35,887 nucleotides of DNA from an uncultured Candidatus Melainabacteria bacterium (GTDB lineage: Bacteria; Cyanobacteriota; Vampirovibrionia; Gastranaerophilales; Gastranaerophilaceae), in the NCBI GenBank assembly GCA_934757255.1, contig CAKVLL010000018.1, positions 1 through 35,887 of the forward strand, in the 5' to 3' direction. Positions 23,208-30,792 of this stretch are shown here, piece by piece. How positions within the stretch are numbered: the first letter of the stretch is position 1; each line of letters begins with the position of its first letter. The notes beneath the pieces were generated by a model, which searched no databases, was not told the origin of the DNA, and worked only from the letters and a program-made list of their open reading frames with translations. The position numbers and the translations under genes are program-made.

Positions 23208-23324
23208 TTTGTTAATATCCTTTATTAAATAAAAACTATTCTGTTACTATGCCATTATAAAGAAATTTTAACATTTTGTATATAAAAATAAAGGAACAGA
23301 TTGCTTACATTTTTTCACACAAAT

Positions 23325-23402
23325 ATTTTTTAACTTCAAAATCTAAAAAATGTAGATTTTTGACATACTTCAATCCTACACCACTAGGCGATTTTGGTGA
23401 TT
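23325..23402. repeat. 78-bp diverged direct repeat, copy A (inside right end of element)
   Basis: ATTTTTTAAC...AATCTAAAAAATGTAG...ATTTTGGTGATT aligns without gaps to 32907-32984 at roughly three quarters identity by eye. It lies 25 bp inside the right direct repeat. Together with the rest of 23208-23426 it is noncoding; I see nothing else there. Confidence 0.6.
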
Positions 23403-23426
23403 TCGAGTTTTAAATCGTATGTCAAG

Positions 23427-23493
23427 CTCCACCATTTAATACAAGTGGAACTATTAAAATCAGAGCCTTCGGGCTCTTTTTTAATGCTTTCAG
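23427..23493. repeat. Right direct repeat (attachment site, far side)
   Basis: Identical over 67 bp to 6727-6793: the tRNA-Ala 3' end plus its terminator, but preceded by unrelated sequence, so no second tRNA is present. Confidence 0.85.
23462..23483 (+). terminator. Duplicate of the tRNA-Ala terminator
   Basis: Same AGAGCC-TTCG-GGCTCT-T6 hairpin as 6762-6783, carried by the right direct repeat. On the plus strand it would stop transcription leaving the element. Confidence 0.8.
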
Positions 23494-23505
23494 TAGAAAT
23501 TTTAT

Positions 23506-23979
23506 TTAGAATTTTTTGAATTCTGTGTCTTCTTTTTCAAACAACGGATGTTTAGGCTCGCCGGATTTGTTTAAGGATGTATAAACATATTCTCTTGTAG
23601 AAATTAGTTTTACGATACTTTTTTAACTTTGTTAAGCGAATGTTATTTCCCCAAGCACACCAAATCGGTGCTTTTGGATATTTGTCTAAATATTTTTTGA
23701 TAATTTGACAATTTTTGTCGGCATCATTTTTATTGTATTTTGCATTTTTAGGATTAGAGCTTCTTTGAGGACAAATATTCAAAAGAACAAAACCGTCGTA
23801 TTTATTATTTTCTACAATTTTACGAATCTTGTTAAACGTTCTATCTGGTATTTTATCTGTTGCTGTACTTGGATTTAAACCAATACATATAACCATTTTC
23901 TTGTCATTTTTACCTAGCGCGTATCGGATTTTTTTTGTTCTTTAGGGTCTTTTGGTTCATAAATGTCAAAATTTTCTAT
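23506..23979 (-). pseudogene. DUF1643 family gene, broken by two frameshifts
   Basis: The central frame (23552-23896) reads MVICIGLNPSTATDKIPDRT, then GFVLLNICPQRSSNP and IWCAWGNN, the DUF1643 core. The preceding residues (FDIYEPKDPKEQ...IRYALGKND) and the proper C-terminus (GEPKHPLFEKEDTEFKKF, stop at 23506) are in other frames. One break is at an A8 run near 23930 and another near 23600. No start codon remains for the N-terminal part. The 12 bp after the right attachment repeat already belong to the gene's downstream side, so it is chromosomal flank. Biochemical role of the family is unknown. Sequencing error at the homopolymer is possible for one break but not easily for both. Confidence 0.75.
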
Positions 23980-23982
23980 AGT

Positions 23983-26481
23983 TTATCTTTTCCATTCAAA
24001 TATATCGGACAAAAGCTTTATGTCCGGATAGTTTTTTTGCAAGTATTCTTGTATATCTTTATAGATATTTTTATGATTATTTATTACTGCAGATATAACC
24101 AAATTCGGTTTCAGTTCTGATATTTTATCAGGGGAATAAATCTTACAACCGCATAAATTGCCATTGTGTACCTTAGGGTTGATATCGATAATACCTAAAA
24201 TATTTTTGGCTATTTTGGGATTTTTCTTTAAAAAATCTTTTAAATAAAGGCTTGCACCCCAAAATACAATACGTTGATTTTTATTACAACACAAATATTT
24301 TACTTTTAACTGTACGTAGGTATTCAATATTTCTCTTAAAACTTTTTCAATCGGTAGAAATAATAAATAATCTATTTCAGCGAGAATTGTTCTTATATTA
24401 ATTTTTTTGTTAGTATTGATATTTTTTTCGAACCATTTTGAAGCATTTTTTCTCTCTTTTTCTATAACTGATTGAACACATTTATCATCGTATTCTTTAA
24501 ACAATTCTTCTTGTTCAAAAAGAGAAGAAAAATCATCAATTATCATGTTAGAAGGCAAGTTAAATAATTCAACCAAATTTGCGAATCTTGCGTCAAAAGC
24601 TTTTCTTTGAATTCCCAATACTTTTTTATTGAAAATGATAGAAAAACAAGTACAATGAAATGAGTTCGTAACAATACCGTCTGCATCACGAATCGCCGAA
24701 ATGAATTCTTCTATAGGTATTTCTTCATTAATTATTTCAACTACTTCTTTGCCTGTTTTCTTTTTAATATAATCTTTGATTTTATCTTTTTCTATATGTT
24801 TTTTAGTATTAAGAAAATAGCAAACTATTTTATTTTTGTATTTATTGTCGGTATCAGGTGCCATATTTATCCACATATTTTTATCAATTAAAAATACAGG
24901 ATCAATTATAAATTGTGCTTTTAAATTAAGTTCTTTTTTACATAATTCTATTCCGGAAATTTCTCTTACAGAAATTGCATCAAATCGTCTTAGTAGTTTG
25001 GTATATTTTAATTTATCTATAAAATTCATCTCGTCTAAATGTGAGGTTCCGAAACTACCGGAAAAAGCAGTACGTTTTTTGAAAAAAGAAGTAAAGCCGT
25101 ATAAGCCTCTTTTAAAGGAAGGCATAAAATTAAATTCAGCTCTAAATACCTGATCTGTACCTAAAACAAAATTATTAACACATCTATTCAATTCCTTGTA
25201 TTGAATATCATTAGATATATAATGCGTTATCTTTAAGTATTTTTTTGCAAATTCCTTTGTATAATCAGTTAGTTTGTATTTGTGAAGCAAATGATAATTT
25301 TTGCCATGTTGTTTAAAATATTGTTGTATTGCATAAGCCGATAATGTTGCCCCAAAATTAGGAACTCCCCAGAAATTTGTGATTACTCCTTCGTATTTAG
25401 GGCAAAGATTTTGCTTTAAATTTTTAATTACTGACATTTTATTAATATTTTTTATAAAATTTTCATGATGAGGATTCAATTCTGCGGGTTGGTTAAGCCT
25501 TGACGTATAAGGTAAAACCTTTGACAAATCTACCTCTTCAAAAATATCAAAGTTGTTTTTGATAGTATTAATAAGCAAATTCCCTTTTTCGTTGTTAATT
25601 AATACCATCGAAAGACCTTTATTATCATCAAGTTCAAGTTTATATTTATTAATTGCCCAAAAGTCACCTAAAGTTATATCTCCAATTCTATTAAGTGTTG
25701 TATATTTGCAACTATAACAACTTTCATTAATTATAATGTCATCTAAAAACCCTCGTAGAAAAACATTTTCTGAACTATGCTGAGAAAAAGAACCAAAGCG
25801 ATATTTAAATTCCAAATGAAAGCCACCACGCCACCCATATTTTTTACTTCTAAAAGAGGCATTTAAGACTTTTCTATTTTGGGCAACTTCATTTACATAC
25901 TTTTCCCATACTAACGGCGAAGGAATTCCATGGCATAGAATATCTATAGTATACAAATTGGTATATTCTTTTCCTAAATAAGCCTTTAGCCCTGCTATTT
26001 GGCAAGGTGTTCCTGAAAATAATATTTGATTGCCTTCTTCAAGCAAATTTTTAGTTTCTGTAAGTATATTTCCAATATAACTTTGAATATATTTTGAATT
26101 TTGCAACTTTATTAAATCTTCTTTCTTGTTTATTAAAATATGTTCAACTTTTCTGTAATTATTTGCAAATGTTGCACCACAAACATATCCACCATTTTCA
26201 AGAAAGTGTGACGCCAACATTGCAAACGCACCACCTGATGCACTATTTTGTCGTATTTCATCACAACATGTTATTGCATAACAGTTGTCAGTTTCTTTAT
26301 TTTTGCAGACGTTCATATTTTCTTGTGGACAAACAGATACACATAATCTACATTTAATACATTTGTTTTCATCAATTTTAGGAGTATAAAATCCTGCTTC
26401 ATCGTAGCTTACATTAATTGCACCATTAGGACAATTGTTAAAGCAAGCCATGCAGCCTGTACATTGTTTAGTTATTTGCAT
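23983..26481 (-). CDS. Ferredoxin/FrhB-pyruvyltransferase fusion for surface glycan
   Basis: 832 aa with several parts. Residues 1-55 carry two 4Fe-4S sites (C7, C10, C13, C17 and C41, C44, C47, C51). Residues ~75-340 are an FrhB/FdhB-type flavoprotein domain (NSASGGAFAMLASHF, FSGTPCQIAGLKAYLG). Residues ~363-660 are a polysaccharide pyruvyl transferase (NFWGVPNFGATLSAYAIQQY, NSFHCTCFSIIF). The tail (~735-832) begins RIVFWGASLYLKDFL and is shared with the GT2 at 27356. The pyruvyltransferase would add ketal pyruvate to a sugar; the iron-sulfur/flavin part suggests a coupled redox step. Its start overlaps the preceding GT2 by 14 nt. Last gene of a three-gene glycan operon. Confidence 0.85.
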   Translation of the reverse strand: MQITKQCTGCMACFNNCPNGAINVSYDEAGFYTPKIDENKCIKCRLCVSVCPQENMNVCKNKETDNCYAITCCDEIRQNSASGGAFAMLASHFLENGGYVCGATFANNYRKVEHILINKKEDLIKLQNSKYIQSYIGNILTETKNLLEEGNQILFSGTPCQIAGLKAYLGKEYTNLYTIDILCHGIPSPLVWEKYVNEVAQNRKVLNASFRSKKYGWRGGFHLEFKYRFGSFSQHSSENVFLRGFLDDIIINESCYSCKYTTLNRIGDITLGDFWAINKYKLELDDNKGLSMVLINNEKGNLLINTIKNNFDIFEEVDLSKVLPYTSRLNQPAELNPHHENFIKNINKMSVIKNLKQNLCPKYEGVITNFWGVPNFGATLSAYAIQQYFKQHGKNYHLLHKYKLTDYTKEFAKKYLKITHYISNDIQYKELNRCVNNFVLGTDQVFRAEFNFMPSFKRGLYGFTSFFKKRTAFSGSFGTSHLDEMNFIDKLKYTKLLRRFDAISVREISGIELCKKELNLKAQFIIDPVFLIDKNMWINMAPDTDNKYKNKIVCYFLNTKKHIEKDKIKDYIKKKTGKEVVEIINEEIPIEEFISAIRDADGIVTNSFHCTCFSIIFNKKVLGIQRKAFDARFANLVELFNLPSNMIIDDFSSLFEQEELFKEYDDKCVQSVIEKERKNASKWFEKNINTNKKINIRTILAEIDYLLFLPIEKVLREILNTYVQLKVKYLCCNKNQRIVFWGASLYLKDFLKKNPKIAKNILGIIDINPKVHNGNLCGCKIYSPDKISELKPNLVISAVINNHKNIYKDIQEYLQKNYPDIKLLSDIFEWKR

Positions 26482-27340
26482 TATTTTTCCTTTGTTCTCT
26501 TATTGCTTGTATTATTACTTGTTTTTTTGCGGAATACATGTTTTTTATTTTCGTAAAATAATATCCTTTTTCATAATCTGGCATTTGTGGAATGTACTTA
26601 AGAACTTGACAATACAAATCTTCCCAATTTCGATATTTAGTTAATTTTTCTTTATCTGTAAGTCCTAAAGAATCACTCTTTTTGCGCACAACACGTTTCA
26701 TAAGGCATTCATCTAAATATCCAACTTTACGGTTATAAGCAAATGGTAAAATGAGTTGAGGATTTTGTCCAGACTTTCCTTCATAAATCTTTTTATTTGG
26801 ATAAACTTTTAAGAAATCTTTTACTTTTAACATATATGAAGGATAAAAAGGAATATTATGATAATCTAAAATATCATCAAAGAATGTATCAACGACATCT
26901 GGGGCTAAGTTTCTATATTGGTAGCCTAAATGTTTGAAAGTTTTATCTTCAACTTCTTCTACCTTGGGGAAACAGATACTTATATCATTATGTTCTTTTA
27001 GATAATTACTCATTTGTTTTACATAGTTAGGTAACAAAATATCATCAGCATCAATGCAAGAAAGATGGCGACCTTTCATTTTTTGTAACCCTAAATTTAT
27101 AGCAGCAGCTTGCCCTTTGTTTTCTTGCTTTAAGTAGATAAATCTGATATTTTTTGCTTTAAATTGGTCTTTGTAAGATAATACTATTTTTTCAGTTGAA
27201 TCTTCTGAGCCATCATTTACAAAAATGTACTCTAAATTCTCATATTCTTGGCTTAAAATAGATTTAATATGAGGTCTTATATAGCTTTCACCATTATAAC
27301 AAGGTGATATTATTGTAACTTTTTCTTTTTTCCAAAACAT
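26468..27340 (-). CDS. GT2 family glycosyltransferase, 290 aa
   Basis: GT-A fold at the N-terminus: VTIISPCYNGESYIRPHIKS, NLEYIFVNDGSEDSTE (nucleotide-sugar binding), NKGQAAAINLGL and the metal-binding CIDADD (~94-99). The C-terminal ~120 residues are helical and probably set acceptor choice. No membrane segment, so it works at the cytoplasmic face on a lipid-linked or nascent glycan. It begins 15 bp after the GT2 at 27356 and overlaps the FrhB fusion, all in one operon. Confidence 0.9.
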   Translation of the reverse strand: MFWKKEKVTIISPCYNGESYIRPHIKSILSQEYENLEYIFVNDGSEDSTEKIVLSYKDQFKAKNIRFIYLKQENKGQAAAINLGLQKMKGRHLSCIDADDILLPNYVKQMSNYLKEHNDISICFPKVEEVEDKTFKHLGYQYRNLAPDVVDTFFDDILDYHNIPFYPSYMLKVKDFLKVYPNKKIYEGKSGQNPQLILPFAYNRKVGYLDECLMKRVVRKKSDSLGLTDKEKLTKYRNWEDLYCQVLKYIPQMPDYEKGYYFTKIKNMYSAKKQVIIQAIREQRKNNANN

Positions 27341-27355
27341 TATAATAATTCCGAT

Positions 27356-28588
27356 TTACAAAAAAATATTTGGTAATAATTCCACATCTGGATATTTTTT
27401 AGCAAATTCTTGCTTTAATGTTTTATAAATAGCTTCATTATTTGCAAAAACTGTCAAAAGTACGCCATCAGGTTTTAAATCATATAAAGCCTCAGGAGGA
27501 TAAATTTTATAATTTCCGCATATTTTTCCCCAAGAAGCTTCATTTTTATCAATGAATCCTATAATATTTGAATTCATCTGTTTTTCTTGTTCCAAGACCT
27601 GTTTAATAAATAGGCTGGCGCCCCAAAGCATAATTTTTTTATTACCAATAAACTTTGCGATATAACTGGGAGTTATAATTTCTTTTTTTAAAGCGGCTCT
27701 AAACAGGCTCCAATCCTGTGGCATAAGTTCTTTCAGTTCTTGTGCAAAAGTATTATACTGCAAACCATTGCAATGACTTATTTCCCAAACTATATGAGTA
27801 ATTATTGCATTTATATAACTTTTTTTTAGTTCTTCAAAAATTCCTCTATTTTCCAAAAACTCTTTAATTTGGAGTGCTGCCAGTAATATGTTTTTTGAAT
27901 GTTTTGCTCTATATTCAGAAATGCTACCAGAGCGATTACATCTATAATTTATCAATTCTTTATTGAAAACTACAATCTTTTTAGCACAAATTTTTGAAAT
28001 ATGTCCGAACGCAACATCATTACAACTCGTAAGATTTTGAAATTGAAGATTATTAGAAAGAATTAAATCTTTTAAATATAATTTGTTCCAAGATGGAACA
28101 TTAAATAAACAAAAAATATCGTCCTTAAAATTTTTCCAGTTAAACGGTTGTTCTAGCGGAGTTTTATCAAGATTGATTGGCGAATTCGGATTGCCGCTTT
28201 CTACTATATTCCCCTCGTCATCAACTTTTCTTGAAGAACAAACCGTTAAATCTGCACCATATTTTTCTGCGTGGCTATATAATTCTTCAAGCATTGTCGG
28301 TTCAAAATAATCATCGGCGTCGAGAAATTGGATGTATTTACCATAGGCAACTCGGATTCCGCTATTTCTTGCAAATCCGGCTCCAAAATGATTCTGCTGA
28401 ATAATAACAAACCTATCATCTTTGCGTTTGTATTCCTGTAAAATATCCAACGACCTATCAGTCGAACCGTCGTCAATACAGATTATTTCAAAATCTTGGA
28501 AGCTCTGATTAAGAATACTTTCAAGGCATTCAGGCAAATATTTTTCTACGTTGTATACAGGAATAATAACGCTAATTTTCGTTTGCAT
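27356..28588 (-). CDS. GT2 glycosyltransferase with C-terminal WGAS domain, 410 aa
   Basis: The GT-A core has ISVIIPVYNVEKYLPECLES, FEIICIDDGSTDRSLDIL, GAGFARNSGIRVA and the metal site FLDADD (~92-97). After ~315, KKIMLWGASLFIKQVLEQE, GFIDKN and the ending KKYPDVELLPNIF match the tail of the 832-aa fusion protein (RIVFWGASLYLKDFL, GIIDIN, KNYPDIKLLSDIF). That tail looks like a small Rossmann-type nucleotide or sugar-nucleotide binding domain. Because only these two operon members share it, it may tether the enzymes to a common partner or ligand. First gene of the operon; AAGGATAGAG precedes the ATG. Confidence 0.9.
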   Translation of the reverse strand: MQTKISVIIPVYNVEKYLPECLESILNQSFQDFEIICIDDGSTDRSLDILQEYKRKDDRFVIIQQNHFGAGFARNSGIRVAYGKYIQFLDADDYFEPTMLEELYSHAEKYGADLTVCSSRKVDDEGNIVESGNPNSPINLDKTPLEQPFNWKNFKDDIFCLFNVPSWNKLYLKDLILSNNLQFQNLTSCNDVAFGHISKICAKKIVVFNKELINYRCNRSGSISEYRAKHSKNILLAALQIKEFLENRGIFEELKKSYINAIITHIVWEISHCNGLQYNTFAQELKELMPQDWSLFRAALKKEIITPSYIAKFIGNKKIMLWGASLFIKQVLEQEKQMNSNIIGFIDKNEASWGKICGNYKIYPPEALYDLKPDGVLLTVFANNEAIYKTLKQEFAKKYPDVELLPNIFL

Positions 28589-28744
28589 AAATTTTCTCTA
28601 TCCTTATTCAAAGTATATTTCATTGGGATTGTACCATATTAAATATAGAATTACAATATTAAAAACAGAAATATTAGTTTGTTGGATGTTTTAAATACGG
28701 TTTATAAGTTTAATAACTCCATATATTCTCATGTGGGGGTGCTT

Positions 28745-29062
28745 ATGGACTTAAAAAAAGACTTTGGACAGAGATTAAAAGAATTAAGAAATAAAAAGGG
28801 AATAACCCAATATCAACTGGCAGAATTAGTAGGAATTGACCCTAAGCACATGAGCCATATTGAAACAGGTCGTAGCTTTCCAAAAGCGGATTTAATAGAG
28901 AAATTCGCAGAAGCGTTAAATGTTGATTATACTAAATTATTTAGAACAGAACATTTGCAAAGTAGAAAAATTTTAATCGCAAAAATTAATGAATTATTAA
29001 AAACTTCTACTGATGAAGAATTAAAAACTATATACAAAATAGTCTTTGGTTGTATTGATTAA
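28745..29062 (+). CDS. Xre-family regulator with C-terminal extension (copy B of module)
   Basis: 105 aa. HTH domain RLKELRNKKGITQYQLAELV and HMSHIETGRSFPKAD (~8-48), then a 40-aa helical tail (LIAKINELLKTSTDEELK) like that of the regulator at 18891. The ATG at 28745 follows GTGGGGGT; a TTG at 28679 would add 22 residues that do not look like the family. Its end overlaps the convergent 171-aa gene by 4 bp. Only fold-level similarity to the regulator of copy A, in contrast to the near-identical partner gene. Confidence 0.85.
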   Translation: MDLKKDFGQRLKELRNKKGITQYQLAELVGIDPKHMSHIETGRSFPKADLIEKFAEALNVDYTKLFRTEHLQSRKILIAKINELLKTSTDEELKTIYKIVFGCID

Positions 29063-29574
29063 ATTTTTAAACTCAAACCAGAATTAGTTTGCATAAAGCT
29101 CGGCTTATTTTTTAGAGTAAATAACACTTTATAATCTCTAAGAATTTTCAGCATTTGAGCTAGTACAATTTTGTCAAAATAACATTGCCCTATTGCAATT
29201 TTGGACTCCCGTCTTTCGTTCAAAGATTGCTTTGCTCTATAAACATAAACACTTTTATTCTCATCAATTGCCCTAACTAAAATCGCACGCATATAATACC
29301 TGTTGAAATCAGAAAATGCGAGTAATGTCGCTATATTTGAAGGTATTTTTCTTTCATTTTTGTTCTTATCTTTGAAAAGAGAATTCACTAATGCTCGCTC
29401 TAAACCTTCAACAGTTCCATACTCAAAACATTTTCTCAATAATTCTTTATATCGTGCGATATAACTACTTTTCAAAGAACTTGGTTCATAAAACAAACCA
29501 TTCTCAATATCACGCACTAACTCACTAACCATAATAAAACGTGTATCATTGTCAAAATTTGGGAAATAGTACAT
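29059..29574 (-). CDS. Duplicated hypothetical protein, copy B (171 aa)
   Basis: Same protein as at 19219 with a handful of changes (MYYFPNFD instead of MYNFPNFD, MVSELV for MISELV, SLKSSY for SLQSSY, and a changed last residue or two). The ATG at 29572-29574 follows AAGGAG exactly as in copy A; the longer frame to 29592 has no site. The near-identity includes the ribosome site and stops within a few bases of each gene end, so the duplicated unit is the gene itself. It converges on the Xre gene at 28745. Confidence 0.8.
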   Translation of the reverse strand: MYYFPNFDNDTRFIMVSELVRDIENGLFYEPSSLKSSYIARYKELLRKCFEYGTVEGLERALVNSLFKDKNKNERKIPSNIATLLAFSDFNRYYMRAILVRAIDENKSVYVYRAKQSLNERRESKIAIGQCYFDKIVLAQMLKILRDYKVLFTLKNKPSFMQTNSGLSLKI

Positions 29575-29626
29575 ATAAACTCCTTTAAGCAAATATAAAA
29601 CATTTTCACATGCCTTCCAAACATGC

Positions 29627-29632
29627 TATAAT
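29627..29632 (+). promoter_or_regulatory. Extended -10 promoter of the DUF3644 gene
   Basis: TGCTATAAT: an extended -10 box 22 bp before the chosen ATG at 29655. It lies inside the longer frame that starts at 29610, which argues against that start. The same TGCTATAAT string precedes the GIY-YIG gene (32997-33005). Confidence 0.55.
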
Positions 29633-29654
29633 AGACCTAGTATTAGGGGATGAT

Positions 29655-30647
29655 ATGGCAGACTTAACAGAACAATTATTAAATAAATCAAAAGAAGCTT
29701 TTATTTTGGCAATAGAAATCTATAACAAACCAACAATAAAATATAGAGTGGAAGGTTTTGCATTTTTTATTTGTAATGCTTGGGAATTGATGTTAAAAGC
29801 ATATTTAATCAAAACAAAAGGCGAAGCAAATATCTATTATAAAGACAATCCTGAGCGAACTATTAGTCTTGAGAATTGTATAAAACAAATTTTTACTAAT
29901 GACAAAGACCCTTTGCGTTTAAACCTAGAAAAAATTATAGAACTTAGAAACACCAGTACACACTTCATTACAGAAGAATACGAAATGGTTTATGTTTCAT
30001 TATTTCAGTCTTGTATTTTTAACTTTAATGAAAAAATGCAAAAATTTCATGGCATAGATGTTACAGAATTAATATCGCTGAATTTTTTAAATCTTGTTGT
30101 AAAGGAAAAATCTTTTGATGAAAATGAAATTAGAGCAAAATATTCTGATCAAATTACTCATAAACTTTTAGGACTTAATGATAAGATTTCAAAAATTGTA
30201 GATGAAAGCAATAGTAATTTTGCAGTAAAAATCGAACATCATTATTACATTACTAAGGACAAAAATAAGGCTACTGATACAGTTGTTGTAGATAAAAATT
30301 CTACAAATCCAGTACAGATTATAAAAGAATTAAAAAATCCTAATGAAACTCATAAATATAATGCTAAAAAAGTTTGTGCTGAAATAACAAAACAAATAAA
30401 ACGACTAAATTTGAATGTTAAACAAAATGGTACAATCATAAAGGTTTTCAATTTCTATCATTTTAACTTATTCTGTAAATATTTTGGAATAAAAGAAAAT
30501 GAAAAATGGTGTTTTGTTTATAAGGCTAATTCTGCTCCAAATTATTCTTATTCTATGCAAGCTATTGAATTTATAATCGAAGAACTAAAAAAAGACCCAG
30601 AAAATATTTTAGATAGATTAAAAGAGTTGCTAGCTACAAAAAAATAA
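29655..30647 (+). CDS. DUF3644 HEPN-domain protein
   Basis: 330 aa. N-terminal DUF3644 region: SKEAFILAIEIYNKPTIKYR, FAFFICNAWELMLKAYLIK, then IYYKDNPERTISLENCIKQI and IELRNTSTHFITEEYE. The RN-x4-H in ELRNTSTHF is the HEPN ribonuclease signature. The C-terminal third is unassigned but predicted folded (KVCAEITKQIKRLN, KWCFVYKANS). By family a probable RNA-cleaving toxin of phage defence; that function is inferred. ATG at 29655 after AGGGGA. A small RNA on the opposite strand (30638-30729) terminates across its last codons. Confidence 0.85.
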   Translation: MADLTEQLLNKSKEAFILAIEIYNKPTIKYRVEGFAFFICNAWELMLKAYLIKTKGEANIYYKDNPERTISLENCIKQIFTNDKDPLRLNLEKIIELRNTSTHFITEEYEMVYVSLFQSCIFNFNEKMQKFHGIDVTELISLNFLNLVVKEKSFDENEIRAKYSDQITHKLLGLNDKISKIVDESNSNFAVKIEHHYYITKDKNKATDTVVVDKNSTNPVQIIKELKNPNETHKYNAKKVCAEITKQIKRLNLNVKQNGTIIKVFNFYHFNLFCKYFGIKENEKWCFVYKANSAPNYSYSMQAIEFIIEELKKDPENILDRLKELLATKK

Positions 30648-30729
30648 GCTAACCCCAGGAGCAAAGGAATTCTAAGCATTACGCCTACTCTCATTCGAGA
30701 ACCCAGCTTTTACCCTTCACGAGTTAGCT
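30638..30729 (-). ncRNA. Candidate structured small RNA (RNA2)
   Basis: Minus-strand transcript predicted from TTGTGT (30763-30758), 17 bp, TATAAT (30740-30735), start ~30728. AGCTAAC at the 5' end pairs with GTTAGCT (30653-30647) over 7 bp, and TTATTTTTTT follows. Inside, GGTAAA (30714-30709), a TCTC-GAAT-GAGA hairpin (30700-30689) and TAGG (30687-30684) occur in that order, the same order as in RNA1. It encodes no protein, has no downstream gene on its strand, and overlaps the end of the convergent DUF3644 gene by 10 bp. Confidence 0.5.
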
Positions 30730-30734
30730 ATATC

Positions 30735-30758
30735 ATTATAACTTAAATTTTAGAAAAA
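30735..30758 (-). promoter_or_regulatory. Promoter of RNA2
   Basis: TATAAT (minus strand) at 30740-30735, with TTGTGT at 30763-30758 as -35 and a 17-bp spacer. The start predicted 7 nt on coincides with the closing helix of RNA2. Confidence 0.5.
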
Positions 30759-30792
30759 CACAATCATTCATTAGTAATAAGTATCAAGAATA

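Larger units (their letters stand above)
6727..23493. mobile_element. Integrated element at tRNA-Ala with serine recombinases and defence-like cargo
   Basis: Bounded by 67-bp perfect direct repeats (6727-6793 and 23427-23493), exactly 16,700 bp apart. Nearly all genes read on the minus strand. The left third is the mobility and replication module (two large serine recombinases, a P-loop ATPase, an SSB-like protein, a winged-helix regulator). The right two thirds are cargo: the AAA+/membrane operon with its Xre regulator, the duplicated 171-aa gene, an Abi_2 gene and a KAP NTPase. No relaxase, portal or capsid gene is seen, so it is neither an obvious ICE nor a prophage. Boundaries are inferred from the repeats alone. 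Confidence 0.8.

Noticed and set aside
6727..23493. Prophage or conjugative element
   Set aside because: No capsid, terminase, tail, relaxase or type IV secretion gene is visible.
29610..29654. Upstream start of the DUF3644 gene
   Set aside because: The extra 15 codons contain the extended -10 promoter box and lack a ribosome site; ATG 29655 fits the family.
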